From Aegilops tauschii subsp. strangulata (Eukaryota > Streptophyta > Magnoliopsida > Poales > Poaceae): a stretch of 64,000 bases of DNA. Under the pieces are notes generated by a model. That model was not told the DNA's origin, searched no databases, and saw nothing but the letters and a program-made list of their open reading frames with translations. The position numbers were made by a program, and so were the translations under genes. Positions 1 through 10,847 of the stretch are shown one piece after another (within the stretch, counting starts at the first letter, position 1; each line of letters begins with the position of its first letter). Location: contig NC_053039.3 of the NCBI RefSeq assembly GCF_002575655.3, positions 245,560,622 through 245,624,621 on the forward strand. The letters run 5' to 3'.

Positions 1-29
1 TTTAACTAACTTCTGAATGTGCACACAAC

Positions 30-35
30 TTTATT
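30..35 (-). terminator. Candidate poly(A) signal of the mS23-like gene
   Basis: AATAAA on the minus strand, about 88 bases beyond the stop codon of the mS23-like gene, is correctly placed for 3' end formation. The hexamer is common in AT-rich DNA, so this is only positional support. Confidence 0.4.
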
Positions 36-122
36 TTTATAGAAAAACTAAACGTCGAGTTTAAATATCAGTTGGTTGATGTCATAAGCAACAGCAACTA
101 GTTGGCCAGTCCACAAAACCAG

Positions 123-2255
123 TTACTGTCCTTCACCTGATGCACCTGATGCTGCCGCTCTATCTTGAAGAAACATCTGTCTGTCCTCTTTCATCTTATT
201 CACGATCTCGAGTACCTTTGGGTTATGGAAACGGTCCCTAACATACTTCTTTTCCTCTGCCTGTATTTCTTTGATAGCGCTTGGATATGGATTTGGAGGT
301 GGTGGCTTTCCTTCTCTGCGTGCAATTTGTTTCAGTTCCTTGTATGCTAGCTTCTTTGCTTTTTTCTCTGCTCCATACTCCATCTGGCAAAGGATGTTAG
401 TCATGCAAGGAGTTATAACTCTATACCTTGAGATTTGGACAGAGCAGGACCAATAATTGGATTACTGCTCCATCAGAGAAACAAAGGATATATTTTAGAA
501 GAGGAAAATTACATCTGCTACAGCCATTGCATCATCTTCATTGACTCCCTGTTCTTTCAACTCTAAGACACGCCAAGCAAAAACTCTTGCTGGCGGTGGA
601 TCAAACCCGCTTATCCTGAAAGCATTGGCTAGCTATTAAATTTTGTGTACAGTATGACACAAAAAGTGGGGAAAGACAATATCTGGGAGTGAAACAGAAG
701 GGCAATGTTGACACCATCAACAGTCAGAAAAAGGAGTTGCTAGTCTGTACATGTACAATTGTACCTCCTTCAAACAAAAGCTTTTTTCGACTAATGCATC
801 ATTATGTAGTTGTATTAATCAGTTCAAAGGAAAAATAAGTCAAGCATCAAGTATCAAAATAACTACTCCCTCCGTTCAGAAATAGGTGGCGTGGTCTTAG
901 TTCAAATTGCATGGTTTTAGTTCAAATTTGAAATGATTCCTCATTAACCTCTCAAAAGGAAATTGTAAACAAAATGGAAGAAAGGCCAAACACATTCACA
1001 TCCTCAATTCTGGAACCTTATCAAACTTGTATACTTTTACAGTCATGATTGTAATGATAGATATAACAAGAAAATTACTTTATTGCATCATGGTAGAGTG
1101 AATCAGGATGCCTTCTGAAGAACCTCTTGACATAGACATCCTCTGGCAGTTCTATCTTCTCGATTTTACCATCAGTTCTAGGGAATGTGACTGGAGGTGC
1201 CCTAATAAAAAAGCAACATGTGTTTCAAAGAAAAAACAAGCAACATGAATATAATGTAGAGAGAATTAGCGCATAGAAGAATAGGACAAACATCTTCAGT
1301 TCACAAACATTCAAGTTTACAGCAAATGGCAATTAAACCCAATTAGACAAACTTAATGCAGGAACCCTTCAGCCACAAATATCTTCTGCCTTCCCCAGAT
1401 AGGAGATTTGATCAAGATCATGAAGGAAGAAAACAATACGGCCAAGGAAACCCGTTCACCTAACTATTGAATGGAGCACATCGATAAATAGCGCCAAGAT
1501 AAATAAATCATAGACCAGGTGGATGATGTAAACCCCCTATGGCACTGCATAGTGTGATCAGTTCACAAATGTGCCAGATGAAAAGGTAGGGCAGAGTTCG
1601 TTCTGTTTCACACAAACCACTCACAGCTAATGATCAACGTAAAAAATGTGGGATATTTGGATCGAACATAACTCAAACAAGATTAGACAGATTTAATATT
1701 TTGGTGTGAAGTTTGAAGCTTGCCTAGGAAATGTATGCGCGTTTGCCACACAGTGCACATAAATAAACTGTAAAAAACATGTTAGTCTGGTTGAAAAGCA
1801 AAACAGAGCACAGTTCGCTCTAGCAAATGGGACTACATTGATTTACAATAATTCTGCATTCTTTCATCTAATATAAGTAACCATGAAAATCAAATGATAA
1901 AGGAAATGCAATCATCTATATGGATTGTAAGAGCGTAAATCAGAATATCGAGCCACCGACAGATGATGTTGTGGACAATACCAAATCTAGTTTTACCAAC
2001 TATAGTGATCATCAACCGTATATGGAGGACAAATGCGATGAGTAGATCACCAAGGTTGGATCTCTCATTTCCACAGAATTCATCGCGCCAACATCAAACG
2101 GCCGGAGCAAAAACATAGCGGAAGTGGAGAGGCGGAGCTAGGGATCGAGAGGGTACTGACTGCTCCATGGCCTTGAGCCAGGCAGGGGCGGGCTTGGCCA
2201 GCCCCTTCACCAGTTTCCGCGTCTTCGTCAGCAGGTCGCCTCGCATGTACGACAT
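123..2255 (-). CDS. Mitochondrial small-subunit ribosomal protein mS23-like, four exons
   Basis: Predicted 193-aa protein of the plant mS23 (mitochondrial ribosomal protein S23) type, a structural component of the mitoribosome small subunit. Exons read on the minus strand are 2255-2161, 1201-1079, 615-513 and 383-123. Donors (GTCAGT, GTAATT, GTAATT) and AG acceptors keep phases 2, 2 and 0, and the joined frame is open to a stop at 123. The start was chosen at 2255 because MSYMRGDLLTKTRK matches the conserved family N-terminus; an in-frame ATG at 2423 would add an unconserved Ala-rich stretch. The C-terminal exon is Lys/Glu-rich and includes PPPPNPYPSAIKEIQAEEKK, as remembered for plant homologues. 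No separate presequence is obvious. The gene is divergent from the Mpv17-like gene. Product identity rests on remembered family similarity; the exon structure is seen directly. Confidence 0.9.
864..945. mobile_element. One-ended Stowaway-like MITE remnant in mS23 intron 2
   Basis: TACTCCCTCCGTTCAGAAATA is the classic grass Stowaway terminal sequence beginning at a TA target site. It is followed by the usual TTAGTTCAAATTTGAA-type interior. I found no matching inverted end (ACGGAGGGAGTA) downstream, so the element is truncated. It sits in the intron between exons 2 and 3 of the mS23-like gene. Confidence 0.55.
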
Positions 2256-2554
2256 CTCGTCTCCACAACCGGTGGGCGCGGTGGCCGCCGCCGCCGCTGC
2301 AGCCGCAAGTGGGAGGAAATGCCGGCGAGATGGTGGCGGGATCGTTTTCCTTCTCGCCTTCGTGTCTAGGTCAAGAAGACCACCTAAATGGGCCGGGCCT
2401 GGGACGAATGGTCCGAACTTCATTCACGCGGAAGACGAATGGGCCCAAATGAGCCCAGGTTTAGTTTATTCTTTCACTGCCCCTCTCTGGCTCTGGAATT
2501 TTCTAGAACCCTAGCACGATTCCCAAAACCCAAAGCTCCTCCTCATCCTCTTCC
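2256..2554. promoter_or_regulatory. Shared divergent promoter interval between mS23-like and Mpv17-like genes
   Basis: 299 bp separate the two divergent start codons. The interval holds a GCC/GCT-rich run near 2280-2310 on the mS23 side and no convincing TATA box on either strand, as is typical of GC-rich housekeeping promoters. Both products are predicted organelle proteins. That it is one bidirectional promoter is inferred from spacing alone. Confidence 0.5.
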
Positions 2555-4765
2555 ATGGCGATGGCGTCCGCGCTCCCGCTCCTCCTCGTGCCCCGCCCCA
2601 TCGTCTCTCCGAGACCCGCTGCAGCGGGCCGCTTCCTTTCCCTCTCCGCTCCCCTGTCCACCGCCGCTCCCGCCCCTGCCCCCGTCGAGCCCCTGAAGGG
2701 CGGCGGCCGCCTCGCGCGGCTCCAGACTCTCCACGCAGCCTCCTGCTGCAACTCCGCCCCCGCAGCAGCATCTGGAGGAGTGGAGGCGGCCCGGGCGAAG
2801 GGCTTGCAGCTCGTGGCCTGGTGATTCCGCTGGACCTCTTCTTCATTCCTTGGGAATTTTCCCGTGTGGGTTCTGATGCTTCGGTAAAATACTGACACTG
2901 GGTTTGTTGAAATGGCCGCGACAGGTACCTTCTGTCTCTTGACAAGCATCCGGTGGCGACCAAGGCTGTCACTTCTGCTGTGCTGACTCTGGCCGGGGAC
3001 CTCATCTGCCAGGTTCGTCGATGCCAACGCTCTTGTTTGCTGCCTTAGAGTGTGGTATTATGCAATGCAGCATGGGTTCGGTAGTGGTTAGTTGGTTAAT
3101 TGCCGAGCCATGGTTTCAAGATGCGACCTCTTGTTCAGTTCTGTTTGCAGCTTCTAGCATTAGTGAATGATTACCCCACCATTGACAATTCTTCAGGAAC
3201 TAGATCAGTCAATTTAATATTGCACAAGAAAAGAGTTTGAATGTTAAACATGCTGAATGCAATCTTATTGAAATGAATTTAGTCACAAGCAAAATTGTGC
3301 AGGTAAAATCAGGGTGGAAGAGTGTATTTATGCATGCACCACCTCGGTCGGGGTTTATTGGGCCTCCTCGTATTTTGAGCCAAACTTTGACCATATGTAA
3401 AATTAACAAAATACAAATTATATGACATAAAAATTATATTGCTTGATTTGTATTTGAAAGAGGTTTCCTATGGTATAATTTTCGTAACATACGATTTACA
3501 TTTTATTAGTTAAATTTATGGTCAAACTTTAGCCCAAAATAAAGAGGGCCTAATAAACCCGGACGGAGGTAGTCGTAATGTAGTCTGGTAATGGCAAGCT
3601 GGAACTATTATTCATTCAAGAATGGACTGGTATCGTGATTTTGCCATATGTCTTGTATTGTAAATTATCTACATGCTTGTCTTCTATTCCATTTATGTCT
3701 GCTACTAGTCTACTAGTGAATCATTCACCTTGTAGTTAAGTGCAGATGTAGTTTAGCAGTAAAGAGAAAACCCAAACTTTGTGCTGCGTGATGCATGCTT
3801 GTGTAAATCTGATCATGCACGAGCACCATCCCTTCTTAGTTTTGATGTGAAATTTAGGACGAGCAGGCGTGTAATTGACAATCCTTTGTCTACTTTTTCT
3901 TTTGTTGAAGCTTGTAATTGATAAAGTGCCAGAGCTAGACCTGAAGAGAACATTTGTGTTCACGTTATTGGGACTTGTCCTGGTGGGGCCAACGTTGCAT
4001 TTCTGGTAATCTTGTGTTGTCTATTCTGCAGAAATTATGGTGATCAGCAGTTAGTGTCTGGTCTTGTTTGATTGATAATTTGCCTCCATATGCAGGTACT
4101 TGTATTTGAGTAAATTAGTGACGATCAGCGGGACATCTGGTGTCATTTCTCGCCTGTTACTTGACCAGGTTTTCATCATTTCCTTCATATCCTGTTTTAC
4201 CTTCTTGAGTTGTTTTTATGTCCATTGCATACCTGTTTGACATGTTAATTTTTAATTGTCTCCTTGCCCAGTTCATCTTCTCTCCTGTTTTCATTGGTGT
4301 CTTCATGAGCTTACTCGTAACCTTGGAGGGAAAGCCATCTCTTGTAGTGCCAAAGCTTAAGCAGGTGAAAAGGATATCAACCCTCTCAAAACCCTTCCCT
4401 GACACTGTGTATGTGCCATTTACTGATGAAGAACATTTACAACTATTACAGGAGTGGTTCTCTTCATTGATCGCGAATTGGCAATTGTGGATACCGTTCC
4501 AGTTTTTGAATTTCTATTTTGTCCCACAGAAGCTCCAGGTCCAAAAAAGTTGCACATTTCGACAGTCTTTACTACAATGTTCAGTATATGTGAAATGAAT
4601 TAACTTAGCTATTTTCTGCCCCTTTATATAGTTTTGGCATGCTCTAAGTATTGCTCTCACCTAACTGCTGCCCTTTTTTTACAGGTTCTTGCTGCTAATT
4701 TTGTAGCCCTTGCATGGAACGTGATTTTGTCATATAAAGCTCATAAGAAGGTTATCGCGGAGTAG
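2555..4765 (+). CDS. Mpv17/PMP22-family membrane protein, seven exons
   Basis: Predicted 260-aa protein of the Mpv17/PMP22 family, small four-helix proteins of mitochondrial, plastid or peroxisomal membranes. Exons are 2555-2820, 2925-3012, 3911-4005, 4096-4168, 4272-4364, 4452-4538 and 4685-4765, all with GT-AG borders and matching phases; the stop is TAG at 4763. Family hallmarks are YLLSLDKHPVATKAVTSA at residues 90-107, GPTLHFWYLYLSKL across the exon 3/4 junction, and the signature NWQLWIPFQFLNFYFVP in exon 6. Residues 1-85 are rich in Ala, Ser, Pro and Arg with few acidic residues, like an organelle transit peptide, so plastid or mitochondrial targeting is likely but not certain. No inactivating change was found and the gene looks functional. 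Confidence 0.94.
3340..3571. mobile_element. Stowaway-like MITE in intron 2 of the Mpv17-like gene
   Basis: About 230 bp, AT-rich, with imperfect terminal inverted repeats. The left end reads CACCTCGGTCGGGGTTTATT and the right end, reverse-complemented, reads CTACCTCCGTCCGGGTTTAT. Internally AACTTTGACCATA on the left is mirrored by TATGGTCAAACTTT-like sequence on the right, so the element could fold almost end to end. The ends resemble the CTCCCTCCGTCC Stowaway terminus. It lies within the longest intron (3013-3910). Confidence 0.65.
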
Positions 4766-6100
4766 TCAAATAGGTAATCTTCAAATCTATATCTGTACAT
4801 GTAACAGTCCTGCCTATAGTTCTTCAGTCCTCTTGCATGGATTTTGTTATCAAACAGTTTTTCATTTTTTTTATATATACGGAATATCATCACATAGTAA
4901 CAAAAGTGCGCTTTGTCTGCCTACTATTTCCAGTTAGCATAGCGCCTTTTATCAATAACTGTGCAACAAGCAAATATTTCCTGAAACAAACTACTTTGAC
5001 AACAGAAATTAGCCATGGCAGATATGAAATTTCTGTGGTAATTTTCATGGGAGAGACTTCTCCAAGAACATATCTTCGACGGTGTCTTTCCTGATCACTA
5101 TATGTGGTGACACTGCAATTCAATGCACTTTTGAGTTGAGGTGGCCATCTGTTATGATATCCAAGACTTTACTGCTTTGTTGTGAGCTAGCCGAGAATTT
5201 ATTGCATGGGAGTTTCACAGACCCTAGTATGACAGACTTTTTCTTATCGGTTACTTAATCTGTTGGGTCAAGTCAGATGATGCCTCATGCCGATGTGGTT
5301 GAAACAATTGCATTTGTGGTCTTGCATTACTTGAGTTTTCCTTTTCCCTTTCTTTCCTTTTGACTGGTAATGTGTTGTGCACCAGTCAGTATCTTAGACT
5401 TAATTTCTGCCAGCCCTGAAAGCTACCTTGTGGACTTGTTGTAGAATGATTGTGACTTGATCTTCACAAAGTCAGACCTCTCAGCTTCAATAAAACTTTT
5501 GCTATTTAACATGATGCTGACTGGTGCTAAAGGTGCCTTTTGTTCTTTTGTACCTTGTGGCTGAGTTTAGAGGCAAAACACAAGTGAGTAAATGAAACAG
5601 AGCATCTATTCGAAACACTGTCCTTTTGACTTGTAAGTTTGGCATTGGAGTATGACTCGCATTTTAAGCTGGTAACATTGGCGTGTGGTGCTGAAGTTCT
5701 TCTTGTGCAGAGTTTAGATATTTCTGTGCTTGGTGCTCCATCGCTTCTGCGCCGTTGATTAGCTTGTGCTTCTTACCTGATCTTTTTGCTGACCCCTCAC
5801 TTGTTTCAGGTGAGAGAGTAGACTCTAGGGCGGGGTATCTAAGCCGGTTGCAACATGTGGCGATGTAAGGCTGGAAGAATAAACCTATTATCAGTTATCC
5901 TGGCGTCTCGTCTGTGTTACCCAACCGATGAAACGCCTGCCTAGTATTGTAAATTAACGTCCATCTTGTCTGTCGAGTGCAGCCCGCGATGCCAGTTAAT
6001 CATGCGTTGTACAATCTGTATAACCGTTTGTGATGGGAGGTTGTTCTTGGTTTCCGAAGAATTACATAATGTAAAATTCTGGGGTTCCTAGCAAATCAAA
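4766..6100 (+). other. 3' untranslated and downstream region of the Mpv17-like gene
   Basis: No coding exon is supported here. Candidate poly(A) signals on the plus strand are AATAAA at 5489-5494 and 5878-5883. A GTAATC donor-like site just after the stop (about 4773) and TTGTTTCAG before GTGAGAG near 5810 could bracket a 3'-UTR intron, which would make the distal signal the real one. This is inference. Confidence 0.35.
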
Positions 6101-6220
6101 ACTCAGGCCCCGGGGGTGTTATTGGCATGATGGTGTCGCAGTTGATGGCCGATTCGCTGGCGGCCGATGCCGTAGAGTTGAAAAAGCTGCGGTGGTTGGG
6201 TGTTCCGACGGCGCACGTCG

Positions 6221-6328
6221 CTTCACGGTGCTTCTTTGTCTCTGCTTCACTGATCCATCTATCCGTCTGACTGAGCTTCACGGTGCTTCTTTGTCTCTGC
6301 TTCACTGACCCATCTATCCGTCTGACTA
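6221..6328. repeat. 55-bp tandem duplication, two copies
   Basis: The unit beginning CTTCACGGTGCTTCTTTGTC at 6221 is repeated from 6276 with almost no differences (for example TGATCCATC versus TGACCCATC). There are two adjacent copies. No gene is recognised around it. Confidence 0.85.
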
Positions 6329-6419
6329 GACATGGTCCTGAGTCTGCTTCACTGTCCGTAGGAACTCCGACCAAGGCTCCTGTGGCTGTGAATAACCGCA
6401 TGACAGCCTCTCGAGCAGC

Positions 6420-7425
6420 TAACTTTGACTGAATAGTTCTAAACCCCAGGTGAAGAAGAAGATGTTGAAAAGAAATGGCCTGTTAATGGAGTTTTGATTT
6501 AGTTGAGGTTTTGACAAGATTTCATTTTATTTGATTGAGTTAATGCAGGACGTGAGGAATGTGTGTGTGTGAGGAGACGGGGGCGAAGACGAATGTACAA
6601 TGATTTTTTTTTTCTTTTTTGAGGATGAATGTACAATGATTAATAGTAGAGATATGATAATGCACACTTGTTCGTATTGTAAAAGGAATCTTAGAGCAAT
6701 TCCAACGATTCCCCTAAATTTTAGGGGAAGTTTACTAAGAGAAACTTTTGTCAGATCCTGTAAATTATTCCCCTAAATTTTGTGTTTTTTTTTAACTTTT
6801 CCATTAAACAAGTCTAGGACCCGCAAGTCAGTGACACGGGCAAGTTGTGGTACGACGGGGAGCAGCGAGGCGGTGCGGTAGCGCAACGGGGCTGCGGCAT
6901 GGAGTCGGGGTGGAGCGGGCGGCGTATGACGGCGTGGTGTGGCGGCATACGACGGCGAGCTACGGCAGTCCGGCGAGTGAGGCTTGAAGTTTCATACGGC
7001 CGCCAAAAGTTAAGGAAGAATATCATCGAAAACCAACATTCAAAGAAAACTTCATGAAAAGCATGTTTGAAAGTTTCAAAAAAAAATCTGAATAAAATGT
7101 CGAATGCTAAGAGGATGATGTTCTATTATCTTGTGAAATTTCAAGTAAAAACACATTACGGGAGCTATGAAAAAGACAAATTCAGCAATGAATAGTAAAT
7201 GTTACCGGTCGACACTATTCAATGTTGATTTTATCTTTTTTATAACTCACATTTCGTAATGTGTCTGAACTTGAAATTTTGCATGGCAATGGAAGCAAAA
7301 CTTGTTCTAAACCAAGGAAAGTTGAAGTTAAGTTTACAGGATCCTGTAAATTTATTTCACATTTACGGGATCGGTTAGAGAATTCTTTTGGCCACTTTCT
7401 TTAAGGTAGTTTTTTTTTTTGAGGA
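6420..7425. other. Intergenic AT-rich stretch with short self-complementary motifs
   Basis: No supported gene. CCCCTAAATTTTAGGGG at 6712-6728 is a short hairpin. GATCCTGTAAATTATT near 6753 and GATCCTGTAAATTTATT near 7340 are similar and could bound a degenerate MITE-like insertion, but clean terminal repeats and a target duplication were not found. Confidence 0.25.
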
Positions 7426-7821
7426 TCAGGTAGTTCTTTTAGATACAGTGTCTGTTGGATGCTCGTACAAGTTCCCGATTAACTCCTTGGTGTCCTCAAT
7501 AGTGTATCCGAGGCTCACTTTGTCCTGTGAAAATGCCAACACGGCTTTAGCACCCCCAGTTTGAAGAACCAGTAGGGCTGTGTACTGGGTAGCAAAGCGT
7601 ACGTCCACTTTAATCGCAAAGAGCACGGCTTCATAAACATCATCACAGTTGTACTTGAAACAAACTGTCAGTTTGAAGAACCACCGGTAGGGCTGTGTAC
7701 CCAGAGAAGCTAAGCTACTGACGTGGCCGTTGCGCAACGCTTGCGTCATTGGCAACTGGGGCCGAACATAACAGGAACAGGCGGCCGGCCGGCGGCCGGC
7801 AGGTTGGTCGTGAGGAAGCAC
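7426..7821 (-). other. Unassigned open frame, 131 aa, with internal direct repeat
   Basis: An open frame on the minus strand whose C-terminal two thirds read like globular protein (for example YEAVLFAIKVDVRFATQYTA, GYTIEDTKELIGNLYEHP). I do not recognise the family. The DNA contains a direct repeat of about 40 bp: CAGTTTGAAGAACCAGTAGG near 7558 recurs with small changes near 7669, so part of the frame arose by local duplication. It may be a fragment of a gene or transposon. No splice sites or flanking exons could be tied to it. Confidence 0.2.
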
Positions 7822-8329
7822 GTGTGTGGGGAGGGTGCCAAAGTCCGACGAAAACAGTTTTCAGTCCTTTTCTCCGACTGTCGATAGTATCACGGGCAGC
7901 ATAGGCACATGGATGCGAGACGAAGAGTCAACCGCGTGGCCGGGCCGGCCGGCAGCCAGCACAGGGCTCAACGCCGACCAGCTCTGCTGCCCTGTCTGTG
8001 TCCAGCATGTGCGCAGTGTATCTGTACTCTCATCAGAGGCGCCAGTTGTGAGTTCCGACGACCGTACATGAATTCTCTTCTCTATTGATAAAACGTATCT
8101 TCTTCTCTTTCCCTTTTGTTTTTGGTATTGTTTCAGGCCAGACAAGGGGCGGCGACATGAAAGTGACTGTTTTGAGCATAAGTTGTGGGAAATATTAGCA
8201 TTTTTTTGACTAATCTAATTCATGAGTATACAAAACATGATAAATACGGTATGCATCTCATACCAATAACTAAGCACGTAAGCATGTACAGTACATAGAA
8301 CTGAAACATCTATGGACAACATATATACG

Positions 8330-8466
8330 GTCAACACATGAACGAGCAAATAGGGGATGAACGAGTCATACACTTCAGTTGGCCAGGCCAACGCGGCGGC
8401 GGCGGCGGCAGCGGCAGCCTCGACATCGGCCGAGGCCTTCTTCTTGGCGGCTTTGTCGTCAGCCAT
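8330..8466 (-). other. Possible first coding exon, unassigned
   Basis: A minus-strand frame starts MADDKAAKKKASADVEAAAA, continues through an Ala run encoded by a GCC/GCG repeat (8394-8414), and reaches WPTEVYDSFIPYLLVHV before a GTATAT donor-like site. Codon use to that point is GC-rich and gene-like, then drops to AT-rich. It could be the first exon of a small gene or a gene fragment. No downstream exon was identified. Confidence 0.2.
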
Positions 8467-8919
8467 GCGGTCGATGCAGGGGAAGTAGTGGAAGCAGAGG
8501 CGGACGGAGACGGGGACGAATCGAGAGCAATCACGTCGAGACGCTCACCAAAAAACTTATTGTCGTTCTTCCAGGCAGGATCTCGAACGACAGGTTCCGG
8601 AGGCACATGCTCTCCCGACCAACCGTGCACACGATCGTCGGAATGGGATCGCCGGAAGCAGGCCCGTCAACGAGGGCGTGCGAAATGAGCGATCACACTG
8701 GGCCCCCGATCAATGAAAAAATAAGAGAAACCCTGGTTCGTACACCTGATCTGCGAGTGCCCGATGTAAACGGTTCAGCTGCAAAACGCCCCACGCGCCG
8801 AGAAACCAGGAATTTGGGTGCCTGCGTGGGCCCCATTTTACGTCGAGTCCAAGAGAGAGTCAAAGCGTCGCACTACCCTAATCCAACAATTTACCCGATT
8901 GCCTCGCGCCGCCTAGAAA

Positions 8920-9105
8920 CAAAAATGCTAGACGTACAAACACATGCAGGGTTTTACAGACTCTTTTTATCTATCAATCAATCACAAACTTATCCCCTGA
9001 TTTTTAGGAGGATGAGCCGGCTCCACAAACTTTTGACCAATCACAAACACACAAATTAATCCTTCCCTGTAAAACCCTGCAGTTATTTGTACGTGTAGCA
9101 TTGCT
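8920..9105. mobile_element. Mutator-like MITE with terminal inverted repeats and target duplication
   Basis: About 186 bp. The left terminus at 8924-8959 (AATGCTAGACGTACAAACAC followed by ATGCAGGGTTTTACAG) is inverted at 9068-9102 with four or five mismatches. The flanks carry the direct repeat CGCCTAGAAA at 8910-8919 and 9106-9115, a 9-10 bp target duplication of the length typical for Mutator-like elements. There is no coding capacity, so this is a non-autonomous deletion derivative. Confidence 0.72.
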
Positions 9106-9119
9106 CGCCTAGAAAACCA

Positions 9120-9431
9120 ATTAACCACGGTCCAATGGATCTGCGGCGAACCATTGTCGATGGCGGCCCCGAGGAAGAAAGAGATCTTGCCCTGAAATCT
9201 AGCGTCGTACATCATGATGGTGGAGCTGTACTCTTCTTCCATGATGGTATCCAGCTTTGCCGGCGGCCGCGGTGGCACTGCCCTGCCGGATCCAGAGGTA
9301 GGCTGCTGCCAAGTGCCAAGGAACAGCCTCGCGGAATATCTCCTCCTCTTGCGCGAGCAGGACGACCTCTGGCCAGCGTTGTGTAACAGTTCGCCGCCGA
9401 CATGGCCTCGTTCACACAGGCGTAAGTCCAT
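9120..9431 (-). other. Unassigned GC-rich open frame
   Basis: A minus-strand frame begins MDLRLCERGHVGGELLHNAG near 9431 and contains MMYDARFQGKISFFLGAAID before running into the MITE. Other frames are also open here, as expected for GC-rich DNA, so coding status is unclear. It may be an exon fragment of a lost gene. No family recognised. Confidence 0.15.
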
Positions 9432-9479
9432 GATCGTAGTTTGGTAGTAGGTACTCCTACTAGTACATGGATTACTTTT

Positions 9480-9886
9480 ATTGTTAGTATTCCACGCTAA
9501 GCCTAAACTAGGATGTGGTCTTGTTTTTCAGTTTCAGAATTATTTCCGCATTATGGCGTCTCTATGATATTACTAGTTACAAAAACACTAGATATTTTCA
9601 TCAATTTATCCTATACTTTAGCTCGTCGAGCCGTTGTACTAAATAAATATATTTAAAAAACACTAGATATTTTTATAAATTTTGATGTTGCTTATCCGTA
9701 GAATATTACTATCGATTTAGTACAATCTATTTTATTTTGCACTAATACTCGGTATATTTCTAAACATGCTCGAAATAAAACTAAGTTAAATAATTAAATG
9801 AAACTATAATGTTTCTATCAGGTCCTGAAATTTAGGGGTCCATTTTGTAATCGCACCGGGGCCTCAAATTTTCGAAGACGGCCCTG
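9480..9886. mobile_element. hAT-like transposon end fragment
   Basis: The AT-rich stretch ends on its right with GCACCGGGGCCTCAAATTTT and then ACGGCCCTG. Reverse-complemented, the terminus reads CAGGGCCGTC, the form of a hAT terminal inverted repeat. Similar sequence is a common high-copy element in grasses. No left terminus or target duplication was located and no transposase frame is present. Confidence 0.4.
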
Positions 9887-9889
9887 GCC

Positions 9890-10847
9890 GGAAGCAGCAC
9901 AAAGAGAAAAACACAGTATATGACGGCTAGGGTTGCGCGAGAGGGAGGGAGTGAACTAAGCTAGGGTTCACTCCACTGGCTCGGCTCAGGCCCACGAGCG
10001 AGTCCGCGAACAGCCCACAATCCAATGTTTCGGACAGTGACACTTCCGTAACCGACTCGTTAATTAATCCACAATTAGTAACCTTTTTTACACCGGTAAA
10101 AATAAGGCTCAGCTCGGCTCATTCCCGCAACCCGCGGCGCGCGTCGTACAGTTCTTATTCCCAAGCACCTAACAGCAAATTATTGAGCAAACCTTATGAA
10201 AGGGTCTCACTTTTTTTTACTGTAGCAGTATTATACTAAACTTCACATCAGTTGCCGTGCACCTTAGGCTTTAGAGATTAATCAATGATTATTGTCTTAT
10301 ACCGGCCTAAGCTCATCTATAATCCAACATAAGTGCTAGCCGATTCGCAGGTTAGGGTAGATTATTGAAGCCGAGGGCTGATGTACGCACGTCTCAGTCG
10401 GATTTGGCTTCATCTCGACGTGTCGTAGGGTCTAAGTAGCATTACATGCCCCCCCTGCTTTATAATTATTGGCTGCTTTGGCGCACTAATCACTCAGCTG
10501 GTTAATTGCGCTGAATGCACTAAGCACCCAACGAGAGACAGTTGATCTTGACCCGACCAGAAGAGAATATGGTTGGTGAAGAAGCGACGGGTTTGGGAGT
10601 AGTAAAAGAGAGAAGAAAATCCATGTCCTTGATTGTGAATTCTGCTCCTAGAGCAAGAGAATATCTACGATGAAACTGAAACCCGTCCAGAGAGACACAG
10701 TACGAGTCAATCACAACATAATAGGAATAATTAAGCTCAGATTAACAACAAGACGAACACATATATGGTAGCCATTTGCCAACAATGAAGCTCCGGTCAC
10801 AGCCAGAAGAAAGAAGCACCATGCATATGTGCGCAGAGAGGGTGGGT
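9890..10847. other. Intergenic region downstream of the VQ-motif gene
   Basis: No gene is supported. The segment includes a CCCCCCC run near 10449. The part next to 10847 would contain the 3' untranslated region of the VQ-motif gene transcribed leftward. A 64-codon minus frame at 10520-10714 has no recognisable features. Confidence 0.3.

Noticed and set aside
2503..3027. Long minus-strand open frames opposite the Mpv17 first exon
   Set aside because: They are antisense shadows of a GC-rich exon, with no splice support or recognisable product.
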